From the NCBI GenBank assembly GCA_034509735.1, contig JACGWO010000003.1, forward strand, positions 37,222,466-37,286,465: 64,000 nucleotides of DNA. The letters are read 5' to 3'. Within the stretch, counting starts at the first letter, position 1, and every line of letters begins with the position of its first letter. Below are positions 43,281 to 55,022 of this stretch, one piece after another. This DNA comes from Sesamum alatum. Lineage: Eukaryota > Streptophyta > Magnoliopsida > Lamiales > Pedaliaceae. The position numbers and the translations under genes were made by a program. The notes under the pieces were generated by a model. It did not search any database, was not told the DNA's origin, and saw only the letters and a list, made by a program, of their open reading frames with translations.

Positions 43281-43585
43281 TACTAGAAGAAATATAATAT
43301 TTAATCATGGTTAATTGTCATGGTTAAAACTAAGTAGCCATTATAAAAAGTCAATAATCACGGCTACGCAACAGTTTTTTACCGTGATTTTTACGAGCGT
43401 GGCTAATACATTTGTCATGGTTAAAAGTCATGGCAAATATATTTAAGCCATGACAAAAATCATTTTCATGGTGGATAGTTAAGTATTTGCATCATTTTTT
43501 TTAGTCGTGATTAATAACAGTTATTTACTACGACTTTAGTCCATAGCCAATAAAATCATAGATAATAGTAATATTTTTTCTAGTG
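43281..43585. mobile_element. CACTA-type MITE
   Basis: Ends TACTAGAAGAAATATAATATTTAA (first base mutated from C) and TATTTTTTCTAGTG. The internal GGCTACGCAACAG, GCGTGGCTAATACATTTGTCATGG order matches the other copies. Confidence 0.75.
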
Positions 43586-43803
43586 ACTTAACTTTTCCAA
43601 ATGCATTGGTGTAATTCTCAAGTAATTTGATCATACATATATACCATCAAAAATATACATATGTACATATAATTTTCAAGTATCAGTTATAGGTTGTACA
43701 TAATTCCCAAGTAGAGAAACAAACTAAAATTTATTAATATATTAATTTCTCGTTATTATATTGTAAATGTATTTTTGTGTGTGTGGTGTGTGAAAAATAA
43801 TTA

Positions 43804-44456
43804 CATTAGAAGAAATATAGATCACGGTTGTGTAACGACTATTAGTCGTTGTTTCTGCAAGCGAGGTCAAAATATTTATTACAACTAAAAATTGGGACAA
43901 ATATTTTGGCTATAGACAAAACAATAACGAATATTAATTAGGGTAAATTACATCTACCTCCCCTAAGGTTTGATATAATTACAAATACCCCCTCATTATT
44001 TGAAAAATTACAAATACCCCCTTGAGGTTTGTAATTTTTAATCAAAGGTCTAAAATTGACCATTTTGCCCTTAAATTTTTTATTAAAATTGAAGAAAAAT
44101 CATCCGAGATAAATTGCATTATTGCTTCCCTGTGTAAAAAACTTAAGAAACTTTTCCCTACGTATTATAGTCCAAAAAATTTTAAAAATTAAATAAAAAA
44201 TAATTTAGTGCATAAGGGCATTTTGGTCAGTTTACCCATAAAAATGGATGGAAATGGGTTATCTGTTAGACAGTGATAAACCTCGGGGGATATTTATAAT
44301 TTCTCAAACAACGAGTGAGTATTTGTAATTATGTCAAACCTCAGTGAAAGTAGATTTAATTTACCCTGTTAATTAATCATGCTTAAAATTGATAATTTCT
44401 CATTATTTTTATTCAATTATTAAAAATAGTATTGATTAACTATAATTCTTACACTG
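43804..44456. mobile_element. Degenerate CACTA-type MITE split by a family A element
   Basis: CATTAGAAGAAATATAGATCACGGTTGTG at the left and TATAATTCTTACACTG at the right, with CACTA-family interior on both sides of the insertion at 43941-44366. The ends are mutated, so the limits are less certain. Confidence 0.5.
43941..44366. mobile_element. Palindromic MITE family A, complete copy
   Basis: 426 bp from GGGTAAATTACATCTACCTCCC to GTAGATTTAATTTACCC. 9-bp target duplication with one mismatch (TATTAATTA 43932-43940, TGTTAATTA 44367-44375). Same length as the copy at 53481. Confidence 0.88.
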
Positions 44457-44458
44457 AA

Positions 44459-44461
44459 ATG

Positions 44462-44486
<25 letters not shown>
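44459..44486. repeat. (TA)n microsatellite
   Basis: About 13 TA units. Confidence 0.85.
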
Positions 44487-44492
<6 letters not shown>

Positions 44493-44635
44493 TGTATGGT
44501 TAGAAGGAAAGCGTACGTAGTGAGTGGGGAGCAAAGTGTAAACAAAGAAAGCGTGGAGTGGATGGGCTGATGGGTCGATCCAGCTCCAAAATCTTATCAT
44601 AGTGATGTGTTTTTTTGTTCCCGCATCAGCTGAAA

Positions 44636-44658
44636 CAGCAGCAGCAGCAGCAGCAGCT
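44636..44658. repeat. (CAG)n microsatellite
   Basis: Seven to eight CAG units, within a stretch that is less AT-rich. No gene is recognised around it. Confidence 0.8.
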
Positions 44659-44659
44659 C

Positions 44660-45640
44660 CCACTCATCATCATCATCAACTTTTGCTTTATCTCATCACT
44701 TTGTTTTTTTACGTACTCATCACATATTATTCCATTCCCTTTTCCTCTCCTCCTCGGGATTCATAAACTATTTGTCTTAATCCCCCAATATCAAAAATTA
44801 AAAAAGAAAATTAATTGATTGAATGTCTGTCTGTCTGTGTGTGTGAAGAGAGAGAGAGAAGGAAGCTTTATTTGGTACTGAAATCAAAGAGGGTTAGTGA
44901 TTAAAGTTGGTGAGCGGAAAGCTTTAAGAGAGAGTGATAAAAGGGAAATTAATGAGGAAAAAGGGAGAGAGAGAGAGAGAGATATGAGAGAGAGATGTTT
45001 TCCTGCCTTCTTTTTTCCTTTCTTTCTCCATTTTACATTTTGCATGCATAAAAGATTACATGATCTTTAATTCCTCCCATCATTACTGCCACTTCTCTTT
45101 CTGCTCCGATCCCTATAAATTTACATAAACATCTCTCTCTCTCTCCTCTCTCTCTCTCTTTCTCTCTTATATACAATACAACTTTTTGGAATCAATTCTT
45201 TTTTTATATATAATACCACTTTTTTGTTGTGGGAATTGACTGGTTATGATGCGCTTTGAATATTTGAAATTTTAGACTTCATGACCGAGCTTGATATAAT
45301 TATTAAGAAACGAAATTGATATACCAAATTAATATTTACAGTGAAGTAAAAGTTTATCATTATAAATGATTTATATTATTACATGAATTAAATAACTTAT
45401 ACACTTTTAAGTCATGATAGTTAGCTTCAGTGATTGTCTTGTATTATGAGCCCATCATACATTGTTCGAATCGGGATAAAACTTCCAAATATATATGTAC
45501 TCCTATGATTGATATAATCCATAGCTTTGTCTTTCGTTGTTATGGAATTTTTTAATCTAAGAGTTAACAAAAATATGAAGACTATATATATACACACATA
45601 TTTGGAAAAAAACATGGTTAATGGTTTAAATCATATTTGG
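44660..45640. other. Promoter-like low-complexity region without a gene
   Basis: A (CTGT)n/(GT)n tract at 44824-44845, GA tracts at 44847-44861, 44966-44983 and 44987-44996, and a CT-rich run at 45132-45168 beside CTATAAATTTAC. Such composition is common in plant leaders, but I found no coding exon next to it. Confidence 0.4.
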
Positions 45641-45641
45641 G

Positions 45642-46020
45642 ATAATTACAACACCCTTCACTGAGTTTTTGGTGTAATACACGCACGAGATCTCTTGTGA
45701 ATTGAAAACGTTCTTTTTATATCCTCGGCATTTGTTTTTTATAAGGGTATCTTCACTTTTATAAGTATAGTTTAGTAAAAAAAAGAAATTGTTTAACCTG
45801 CAATAATTAAATTAAGTCAATAAGGGGTACAGATGAATTTTCGTTCATTTTTCCTACGAATATTAGCGAATTTAATAAATTTTAGCTAAATGGGGATCTA
45901 TTTGTTGGCGTATGAATTATGCTAACAGAGGAATCTATTTGTTGGACGAAAACAAAAATCAAAAGTATTAGATGTAATTTTCCAAACCACAAGGGATTTA
46001 CGTGCACTTATTATCCCAAC
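45642..46020. mobile_element. Palindromic element
   Basis: Left GGGATAATTACAACACCCTTCACTGAG..., right AATTTTCCAAACCACAAGGGATTTACGTGCACTTATTATCCC. The middle pairs TATAAGTATAG... with repeated 'GGAATCTATTTGTTGG'. Ends GGGATAAT/TTATCCC resemble the element at 48235. Confidence 0.55.
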
Positions 46021-46102
46021 CTCAATGGCCAGGGATGTGTACTTATCCCTAATATTTAGCCCATTTTTGAGTTTGTTTACCAATATTGTTAGTGATGTGC
46101 GT

Positions 46103-46370
46103 CGTTAAAAGGAATATAACATTTAACCATGGCTAATTGTTATGGTTAATACTAAATAGTCGTATCAAATAGTTATTGACCACAGTCACACAACAGTTGT
46201 CGATCATGATTTTTGTGAGGGTGGCTAAAACTTTTCCCCATGGCGTCGAATGTTTTTGAGCCGTGGCAAATAAATCAATTTTTATTTAACTATTGTTAAT
46301 AATGGTTATTTACTACGATTTTTAACCATAGTCATTAAAAATATAACCAATAATGATTTTTTTTCTAGTG
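46103..46370. mobile_element. CACTA-type MITE, mutated left end
   Basis: CGTTAAAAGGAATATAACATTTAACCATGGC at the left, TTTTTTTTCTAGTG at the right. The GAGCCGTGGCAAATAAAT and GGGTGGCTAAAAC internal motifs match the family. Confidence 0.7.
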
Positions 46371-47765
46371 CATCGCGCGATGTGATTGGAACCATTGGTA
46401 GAAGTATTGTCCATTTTAATTTGGTATTAGTTTCACAATTTTGTTTTGAAGAGGCAACTTGTGGGGAAAAAAAAAAAGACCTTAGGTCTTATAAACTATT
46501 TAAACTTCTCGTTTGCAATTACTATAGAATGCGTGCCTACGTCGATTAAAATGATCATTCCTGCAAACTTTGTTTTCGAAAATTCATTCACAAATAGGAT
46601 ATTGAATTCATTCAAAGTTGAAGAAGAAATTTTCAAGTTGCTTTTCAAATCGTATCACTTCCGCTCCATCGATACGAATATAGAACTCCTACAATTCGAT
46701 ATAATTAAATAAAAATATAATTATCCAGAAAATACAGAAGAAAAGGATGAAAAAAGACACATTTGAGCATGAATGTGACCTAAATATTCTCTTTTGGACA
46801 TTCTTATTCTCTGCTTTGCTGTGACAGTACAGAACTTGTCACGTTATCACTGATGCAAACGCAGAACTCTGATGATCTGATGTTTATATTTATCCCTATT
46901 TCCGTAGACAAAAACTGAACTCAACATCGACAATATGTAGACATACATATGTATAATGTAAACAAATTAGGCTTCAACTTTGTACCATCTGCATGCTGCT
47001 GTCTGTTTATTACAAACCACAAAACTACAAATATACGATGATGATCGTATATCTATCTGTATTCATACGTATATATATGTGTGTGTGAGAGAGAGAGAGA
47101 GATAGTAGTAGCATATAACCTCGTGCAAGTGTGTGTATATGTGTGTCTTCTGAGATGAGAACAGTACATTATGACTGCTTATACATCTACTGTGTGAAAA
47201 ACCTGCAGATTGGCTTTTTTTCCCCAGCCATTATTGTGTTTCTGACTTTTTTAGGTTTATTTGTACCCTTACATTCACTGCAAAATTGTACGTAATTAAT
47301 TATCATGATTAAAAATAAAATATTATAATTAATAATAGTCTATTATAACTTCGCAACGGGCGGCTATTGGGCATTAATGTTTTAGCATGCAGAGATAAAA
47401 ATTAATCATGGTTAAAAACAATGATAAATATTTTAGCCAACATATAGCTAAATTTATACCATGTTAAATTTTTTGATTATTGATAAAATTATGATAAATA
47501 TTGATTAATCGTGATCAAAATTTAAGTTTTGCATGATGAGTCGTTTCACCGTAATTAATAGTATTCACTTATTGTGATTCTTACACCGTTATTTAATATA
47601 GGAAATAATTGTTTTTTTTCCCGGTAATGACTGTTTCTCTAAAAAATTATGCTTTGAAGCAAATGATAGTAATTTTAAGGGGAATTAAAAGAAGTTGATT
47701 TTATACAAATAAAATTTTAATCCAAGTCTTGAAAAACTTTGAAAAATTAAGATAGAGATATATTC
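46371..47765. other. Spacer; degenerate CACTA-like piece
   Basis: A CACTA-like remnant near 47276-47610 (CACTGCAAAATTG..., GGGCGGCTATTGG, ATCATGGTTAAAAACAATGAT). A GA microsatellite lies at about 47084-47102. The 88-codon frame at 46446-46712 has no recognised family. Confidence 0.35.
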
Positions 47766-47767
47766 TA

Positions 47768-48220
47768 AAGGATTTAATGTATTTTTAGTCCACTAACTTA
47801 GTTTATTAGACGTTTTCGTCCTTTAACTTTATGATGTAGTATTTTAATCCTGCATTTTTTTAATTTTAGCGACTTTAGTCCTGTTTTTCAACCGAGTTCC
47901 CCTTCACCAGTAGGAAGGGTGACCTCCGGTGAGATGAAATCACGAAAGTTGAAAGATGTATGACCAAAATACTACGTACCCTCAAAAAAATTAAAGGACA
48001 AAAATGCTGGCAAAAAAGAGTAAATATGAACTATAGCCCTATTTTGAAAAGGTCTCGTGAGATGCACATGTATTTTTTCGATGAGAATAGTGAATTGCGG
48101 CGAAAAAAAGAACTGAAATTGCAAAAATTTAAACATGTAGGGACCAATATGCTACCCTAAAAAGTTAAAGTATGAGAACATCAATTGACCTAAATTATAG
48201 TACCATAAATACATTTAAGT
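47768..48220. mobile_element. Palindromic element
   Basis: GGATTTAATGTATTTTTAGTCCACTAACTTAG is mirrored by CTAAATTATAGTACCATAAATACATTTAAGTC. The inner TTTAACTTTATGATGTAGTATTTTAA / AATATGCTACCCTAAAAAGTTAAAGTATGAG also pair. Limits approximate. Confidence 0.5.
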
Positions 48221-48234
48221 CTATATTCTAATAT

Positions 48235-48472
48235 GGGATAAATGCAATTTACCCCCTTGTGATATAAGAAATGAGCAAAAACTCCATTGTGAAAAAATAA
48301 TTAAAAAATTACCCCATGTGATCTTAATATGAAACAAATTACCCCCTATGTTTTCCCTTGATAGGGGGATAATTTACTTCATTTATCAAAACACAGGAAC
48401 GTAATTTGCTAATTATTTTTTTATAGGGAGGTTTTTACTCATTTCTTATAAGAGGTAAATTGCGTTTATCCC
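48235..48472. mobile_element. Small palindromic Mutator-like MITE
   Basis: 238 bp. Ends GGGATAAATGCAATTTACCCCC and AGAGGTAAATTGCGTTTATCCC. Perfect 10-bp target duplication ATTCTAATAT (48225-48234, 48473-48482). The arms pair nearly throughout. Confidence 0.88.
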
Positions 48473-48764
48473 ATTCTAATATTACTCCACAAAGAAACCC
48501 AACCTATGGGTAAAGGAATCAATTAGTAACATCTCAGGCAGTGACTTTGATGCAAAATGCTTTTTGGAAGTCCTATCTACTGAATTATAGAGTGAAAAAA
48601 TGGGTGTTAATGTGAACAACCCTCTATCATTGTGGTTAAAATCAAATATTGTCAGGCTCATTGTATAGGTTAGAACCCTTATTAAAATATTTGGCTGGCT
48701 AAACTATGTTAGAACCTGTGTATTGTCAATTTTCAAATGAATTTTTTTTGTTTTTTATCAAAAT

Positions 48765-48930
48765 TAGGTTTGGTCGAACTAAATCAATCATATAATAAAT
48801 GTGATACATTTGTTATATGATTGGTCATTTGTATTCGAGTTATATACCAACTACACAACAAGTGTATTACACTTTTTATATAAGTGGTTCATATTTAGCC
48901 AAACCTGATCTGAGTTACAATTTCCCTCCC
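48765..48930. mobile_element. Short MITE family E copy
   Basis: TTAGGTTTGGTCGAACTAAATCAATCATATAATAAATGTGATACATTTG and TACCAACTACACAACAAGTGTATTACAC...AGCCAAACCTGATC. The outer parts TTTGGTCGAAC / AGCCAAACC suggest short inverted ends. Confidence 0.6.
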
Positions 48931-49765
48931 ACAGGATTTTTCCTCCCACATGGTTAGATTTTAATTTGTGACGATAGTAAATCAGTTATATGGATACACG
49001 ACACATATTATACGGACAAAATCCACCCAACGGGTCTATGAGATGACACCCTTAATTAATCTCTTATTTTAAAACAAAAGAAAAAATGTGTAGAGAGAAG
49101 AGAGCACTATTGCAGTCAAAAAGTTGCCATCACCTTTACATCTTTGTTGGATCTTTTTCAGTATTTATATAAATACACACTTTATACCAAATACACTAAT
49201 TAACAGTCATCATGAATCATATATTGGGATTTTGAGGTTGGAATCAATTTAGCCTTTTCCGTATTTCATGGTGCACCTACCCTCCATTAAGGAGACTTAC
49301 CATTTTTATAAGGGAAAATAAATATTTTACATAATTTGATAATATTATCCTTAAAAATAATAGTCGAAAGTTAATTAGTAACTTTATGATTATGTATCTT
49401 AATCAAGAAATGATTCTGAATAATAAATTTTCATTTCGGAATATAAAACTTAATTCAAAATAGTCTAAAAATAAAAAATTATAGTTTCGAGACATGAAGC
49501 ACGGCTGTTTAGTAGTTAACTCAATAATTTTTATTTTGAGGATCATGAGTTTAAACTTTACTGAGGATATATAGAGCTTACTATCTTATATAGATATATC
49601 GTGGATTAGTTGCAATTGTCTTACAATATTTTGATTCTGCGAAGGTTCAATTTAAATAATAAAAGATCTAAATTTGCTTTGGTATGCCAGGAATCTTGAT
49701 ACATGATTTGCAAGGTAAAAAATGGTAAGAACCACGCGTAAAGATTCTAATTATAACTCTTCAAT
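48931..49765. other. AT-rich spacer, no feature recognised
   Basis: No gene-like signal. Confidence 0.4.
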
Positions 49766-50404
49766 GCTTAAGATGGTGTTTGGCTATGTTTTTTTAAAAC
49801 ATCTTAAGCTACTAGTTCTTATAAGATGTTTTAGGTGCTTATATGATGTTGAGTCTTATTTTAAAAATAATTTCCCAAAACGTGTTGATAAAATAATATA
49901 TTCAAGCTTATAAGATGTTTTCACATCTTATAAGATTTTAAGGTGTTTGGCATAATAAGATCTTTTTATTACTAAAACAACCAAAAAGGACAATTAGATA
50001 CTATTAGAATTAAATAAGTTGTTATTTCTTGACATGTTTTCTATTTAAATATTTTAAAAATAATTTTATAAATGGAACACATTAGTTTAACTTCATGTAA
50101 AAATTTATTAGATAATTTTTTTTTCAAAAATAAAAAAAAATGGATTATGACATTAAGTTTTGAAAAAAAAGTATATATACATGTGTGCATTCATGCTAGT
50201 CGAATATTAATATAGATATATAATTAATTTTTTCTTTGTTGATGCAAATGACTATTTCTAGTCATATAATTTATAATGTCTTGAATTTATAATTTTTCAG
50301 TACATATAATATCATAACAATCTTATTTTTGTTTATCATTTAATAATGAAGTATTTTCTTGTTTTTGAATGCAAAAAAAAATAATAATAATAACTAGCAA
50401 CAAT

Positions 50405-50525
50405 TTTTTTTAAAATCCTAAAGAGAGAGTGTGTGTATGTGTGTGTGTGAGAGAGAAAGAGAGTATTGTGCGTGTGAACTGTGTGTGTTTCTGTGTGTGT
50501 GGAGAGAGAGCCTGTGTGAAGGAGG
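50405..50525. repeat. GA/GT microsatellite cluster
   Basis: GAGAGAGTGTGTGTATGTGTGTGTGTGAGAGAG and a further TGTGTGTGTGGAGAGAG tract. Confidence 0.75.
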
Positions 50526-50667
50526 ATATTTTTGTCTTATAGTTATAACATTTTAATTTTATAGAGCTTATAAAATGTTATGAAAAAAATTGGATAATGT
50601 TGACTTTTTTTTTTAAAGAACTTATAAGATTCAAAACATCTTATTTTGACATCTTATAAGCTCTTTA

Positions 50668-51917
50668 GGGAAAAAAAAATTTTAGTCCATTAACTTGGCT
50701 CTCGTTCAAATTTAGTACACTAACTTTGATAGTTTTTAATTTTATACAATATATTGTAATTTTGTTTCAATTAAGTTCAATTAAGGGTTTTGTTCCAATT
50801 TTTTTCGGTCAATTGGACAGAATTTGCTGATGTGGCCAAATATTGCTTATGTGTCCGACAAAATTAATCACATCAGCACGTGACATGGTTAAAATTACAA
50901 GTGACAGATGACGTGGTCAGATATTGCTTCCACATGGCTTAATTATATAAATATATATAATTAAAATAAAATTATTATATAATAAAAATTAAAAAAAATC
51001 AACAACCCACCCCCCTTCCGCCCCCCCCCCCCCAGAAGGGGGCGGCGCCACCCCTGTGTCTTCCCATTGAAACGGGCACCGTCGCCCCCTAGCACTATGG
51101 GCTACTCGCCGTCGCCCGCCTCGGGGTATGGCATTGCCCCCTTCAATGGGGGGAGGGTTGGGGTTGGGGGAAGGGTTAGTTAGTTTTTTTTTTTGTCTTT
51201 TTTTAAAATTTATATTATATAAATAATAATTTTATTTTTCATAATATATAACTATTTATAAATAATAATTTTATTTTAATAATTTTATGTATTATATGAT
51301 TAAGTAAGAATTTTATTTTTTAAAACCTATTGTTATTTTTATTATCTATATGTATTTATAAAGTAAGAATTTATAATTACCAATAATATTATGTATTTTT
51401 TATAAGATAAAATTTTATGTATTAATGAAATTTTATGTATTCTTTTATCTATAACGTTATAAATAAAAATAATAATTTTATGTATTTTTTTAAAAATAAA
51501 TTTTTATGTATTTTTTCTATAATTTTATAGATAAAAATAATGGTTTTATGTATTTTTTATAAAATAAAATTTTATGTATTTTTTTATCTATAATTTTACA
51601 AATAAAAAATTAATTTTATGTATTTTTTATAAAATAATAATTAATTTTTATAATCATAAATATTTAGTGCCACATGGGATAAAAAAATATCCACTTCAAG
51701 CGCCAAGTCATTTTTAGTGCCACATGGGATAAAAGAATCACAAATTTTGCAGCATGTGCAGTGCACATGCTATTTTCCAGCCAAATATGTAAAATCTAGC
51801 CACCGGAGGACCCAACTGACGCATTTTTGCAACATAGTGTATAAAATTAAAAATTATCAAAGTTAGTGGACTAAAATCGAACAAGAACAAAGTTAGTGGA
51901 CTAAATTTTTTTTTCCC
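50668..51917. mobile_element. Mutator-like palindromic element with GC-rich core
   Basis: 1250 bp with a perfect 10-bp target duplication AAGCTCTTTA (50658-50667, 51918-51927). The left arm GGGAAAAAAAAATTTTAGTCCATTAACTTGG...AGTACACTAACTTTGATAG is mirrored by TATCAAAGTTAGTGGACTAAAATCG...GTTAGTGGACTAAATTTTTTTTTCCC. The core (51003-51180) is strongly GC-rich, with a run of 14 C, between long AT-rich stretches that contain repeated TTTTATGTATTTTTT units. Confidence 0.85.
51365..51660. repeat. AT-rich tandem repeat TTTTATGTATTTTTTATAAAATAAA
   Basis: At least five imperfect units of TTTTATGTATTTTTTATAAAATAAA/TTTTATCTATAATTTTA between about 51400 and 51640, inside the palindromic element. Confidence 0.6.
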
Positions 51918-52024
51918 AAGCTCTTTAAGAAAAATTTGGCCAAACAAATTTTTGGAGCTCATAAGCTCCCAAACGTCTTATAAGATGTTTTGAGGAACTT
52001 ATAAGTTTAGCCAAACACCCTCTA

Positions 52025-52393
52025 AGTCGGCAAGGTCATAACAGGAGTATGAAGATTGTAAAAGAATACAAGGTATGTATCGAAAATCGTACATAGGATA
52101 GGGGGGACTAATATTTTTAAATATCTCGCGTATGATTATACAGAAACTATTAATTCAAAAATGATCGAGGGTCATTATGATCTACACATACTTGGAATCA
52201 AGTCGGATCGAGGCTGGGTCGGCACAACCAGAATGTAAGATGCGAATCTTGATCTATTTTGTAATTAATAAAAGAGTTGGAGACGTTTTCATAAATTCTC
52301 AAAACCTTGAGGTAGACCCTAAATCATATATGATCTTGTGGACAATCAATTTAATTTCTAATGATAGCAAATGTAATTTAAGCTAAAGTTTTT

Positions 52394-52439
<46 letters not shown>

Positions 52440-53186
52440 GAAAAGACAATTGAAGAGAGGAGCTGTGTTTCTTGATTTGAGTGTTTATTCTCCGGAATAA
52501 TTAAAATAGCGCATGCTATCTATCACCAAACAAATTTGGTATTTTTATTTAATATATTTAATTAAAGCGAATGTGGGAAAATGCCAAAAGGAAAGAACCG
52601 AAATACCTAAGAATTTGTGAGGCAGACAGAATAGCATATCTAGTAGTAAGTAGTAGTCGTATCTATCAAAGATCCAAGAAACGCGTGCTTATCATGCTGA
52701 CGTTTTTTCCTCTTTTTCTTTCTTTCTGGGCTCGCCTTTTCACATATTGGATTCTCTTTTAGGCTAATCCAAACACCCATCACTTCCCCCAAACAGATCG
52801 TACGTACCACATTCTGCACCCATCTTTTCACTTCATCACCACCATTAACACTACTTTAACTAGAAACAACCATGTCTTTTTGGGCTCTTTCATCACTCAC
52901 ATCTAGACAACCTTAACTACTCAATCAAATTTGATCATAAAAGATTTATTATGTCAATAAGTCAATAATAAGTTAATTAAAGTTACACATGAATTGTTAT
53001 TTAAATTTATTTTGTTAATATCAATAATTCCGGTGAATTTAACTAATGGTTGGCCTATTCGTTAAACGAAAACAAAGATCAAGAGTACTAAATATAATTT
53101 TTAAAATTATAGAATATCTTCGTGTAATTACAACAAACTTCATATATGATGGTGTAATTATTATCCCTTCTTATTATATACTAGTA
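52025..53186. other. Spacer with a (TAA)n microsatellite
   Basis: (ATA)n/(TAA)n of about 13 units at 52397-52437. Short frames at 52177 and 52571 have no recognised family. Confidence 0.45.
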
Positions 53187-53941
53187 CACTACGAACAAAA
53201 ATAATTTTTTACTAAACTACAAATGACCACGACTTAAAAACCGTGGTAATTCAATACTATTAACTACAGGCAAATAAAATAAATGTGAAAACTTAAATTT
53301 TTATTACAGTTAGTTAATATTCACCATGATTTTTAGCTATGGCCAAAATATTTGTCATGATTTTAACTATGACTAATGTTTTGACCCCACTTACAAAAAT
53401 TATAGGTTAATGGTCATTGCCGAGCCATGATTAATCTGTATACACCATAATTTTTTTTCTTTTAATCATAGTAATAATTAGGGTAAATTACATCTACCTT
53501 TCCTGAGGTTTGACATAATTACAAATACCCCCTTGTTGTATGAAAAACTATAAATACCCCCCTGAGGTTTGTAGTCGTCTAACAAATAACTCATTTCCAT
53601 CAATTTTATGGTTGAACTGACCAAAATGCCCTTATGTATTTTATTTAATTTTTACAATTCTTTGAATTTTTTTGGACTACAATGTATAGGGAGAGGTTCT
53701 TAAAGTTTTTTATACAGAGGAGTTAATAATGCAGTTTGTCTTGGCTGATTTTTCTGCAATTCAACTAAAAAATTAAGGGCAAAATGATCAATTTCAGACC
53801 TTTGGTTGAAAATTACAAACTTCATGGGGGTATTTGTAATTTTTCAAACAACGAGGAGGTATTTGTAATTATGCCAAACTTTAGGGGAGGTAGTTGTAAT
53901 TTATCCTAATAATTAACTATAGCAACATATTTTTTCTTGTG
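53187..53941. mobile_element. CACTA-type element split by a nested MITE
   Basis: CACTACGAACAAAAATAATT at the left, TATTTTTTCTTGTG at the right, 3-bp target duplication GTA (53184-53186, 53942-53944). Family A (53481-53906) is inserted inside; removing it leaves an element of about 320 bp, the family's usual size. Confidence 0.82.
53481..53906. mobile_element. Palindromic MITE family A, complete nested copy
   Basis: 426 bp, GGGTAAATTACATCTACC to GTAGTTGTAATTTATCC. Perfect 9-bp target duplication TAATAATTA (53472-53480, 53907-53915) inside a CACTA element. Confidence 0.9.
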
Positions 53942-53951
53942 GTATATAATA

Positions 53952-54356
53952 GGGTGAATTACAATGACCTCCCCTGATATTTGGCATAATTACGGATAAC
54001 CCCTCATTGCTTCAAAAATTATAAATACCACCCTGAGGTTTGTAATTTTTAGCCAAGGCCTTGAAATGCTCCATTTAGCCCTTAATTTTTTTAAATTGTA
54101 GAAAAATCAGCCGAATCAAATTACATTATTGTTCACCGGTGTAAAAAACGTAATAAACCTCTCCCTACACATTTTTGTCCAAAAAAAATTAGAAAATTTT
54201 ATAAAGGTATTTTGGTCAGTTCACCCAAAAAAATAGATAAAAATAGATTATTTGTTAGATAGTTACAAATCTCATAGAGGTATTTATAATTTTTATAACA
54301 ACAAAAGGATAATCGTAATTATAACCAATTTTAAAAGAGATCATTTTAATTCACTC
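53952..54356. mobile_element. Palindromic MITE family A copy
   Basis: 405 bp, GGGTGAATTACAATGACC to GATCATTTTAATTCACTC. 9-bp target duplication with one mismatch (TATATAATA 53943-53951, TGTATAATA 54357-54365). It lies eleven bases after the neighbouring CACTA element. Confidence 0.85.
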
Positions 54357-54365
54357 TGTATAATA

Positions 54366-55022
54366 TTGGTGAATTTTCTTGAGAGGGTTTTTCAAAAAGA
54401 TTGAATCTGGATAAAAGTCACAATTAGTGATTTATGTGAAAATTATATCTCCTCTCTCTCTCTCCTCTCCTCTCTCTCTCTCTCAACATATATATATATA
54501 TATATGTATGTATGTATGGATTTTTGTTGAAGATTTGAAGGGCCCAGTGTATATAAATGCCATGATTGCAGGTGAGGTGGATGAGGAGAAATATAGGGCA
54601 ATAGAGATAGGCTTTAAGCTTCTTAAATAGTTACTTTTTGGGGAGGGAAGGAATATATAAGAAAGAATGTTTCTTTGCTTCCTCTTCTCAAGTTGCTTTT
54701 TCTATGTGGCTCCACCTGCTCTAATAAATGCTTATTATCGATTCACTTTTCATTACATGTTCTTAAAAATTAAACTGTTAGAAAGAAAAATAATTTAATA
54801 TTAATACTTTAACACATATTAAACGAAATTTGAACGTATAGTCTTTTATTTGGTTTAATTCTGATACCATATTAAACGATCACATCATTTAAAAGTTTAA
54901 ATATTTTTTTTATTAGTAGATACAAATGAAATTTGAACATATGACCTCTTATTTGGTCTTTAACTCTTGTATCATGTTAAACGACCCCATCATAGCTTAA
55001 AATTTTTATAAATGGGAACTCT
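54366..55022. other. Spacer with CT and AT microsatellites; unassigned small frame
   Basis: CT tract 54452-54484 and TA tract 54488-54503. A frame at 54427-54630 ends DLKGPVYINAMIAGEVDEEK...KLLK, which looks protein-like, but I recognise no family and see no splice support. Confidence 0.3.

Larger units (their letters stand above)
49771..52023. mobile_element. hAT-like element(s) with GTGTTTGGCTAA ends, interrupted
   Basis: Left GATGGTGTTTGGCTATG, right AAGTTTAGCCAAACACCCTC, with many CATCTTATAAG / CTTATAAGATG blocks inside. More than one copy may be present: a second GGTGTTTGGCATAATAAG lies near 49942. A GC-cored element (50668-51917) has been inserted into it. Target duplication not resolved. 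Confidence 0.45.

Noticed and set aside
44615..45180. Possible gene leader with CAG, GA and CT tracts
   Set aside because: Composition resembles a plant 5' leader, but no exon with protein similarity follows on either strand.
54427..54630. 67-codon frame ending ...INAMIAGEVDEEK...KLLK
   Set aside because: The first half is microsatellite translation (SPLSLSSPLSLS, YIYIYICMY); the protein-like end has no recognised homologue or splice support.
54530..54740. Possible microRNA precursor (GCAGGTGAGGTGGATGAGG versus CTCCACCTGCTC)
   Set aside because: Pairing is short and interrupted, and no known plant microRNA sequence is present in either arm.
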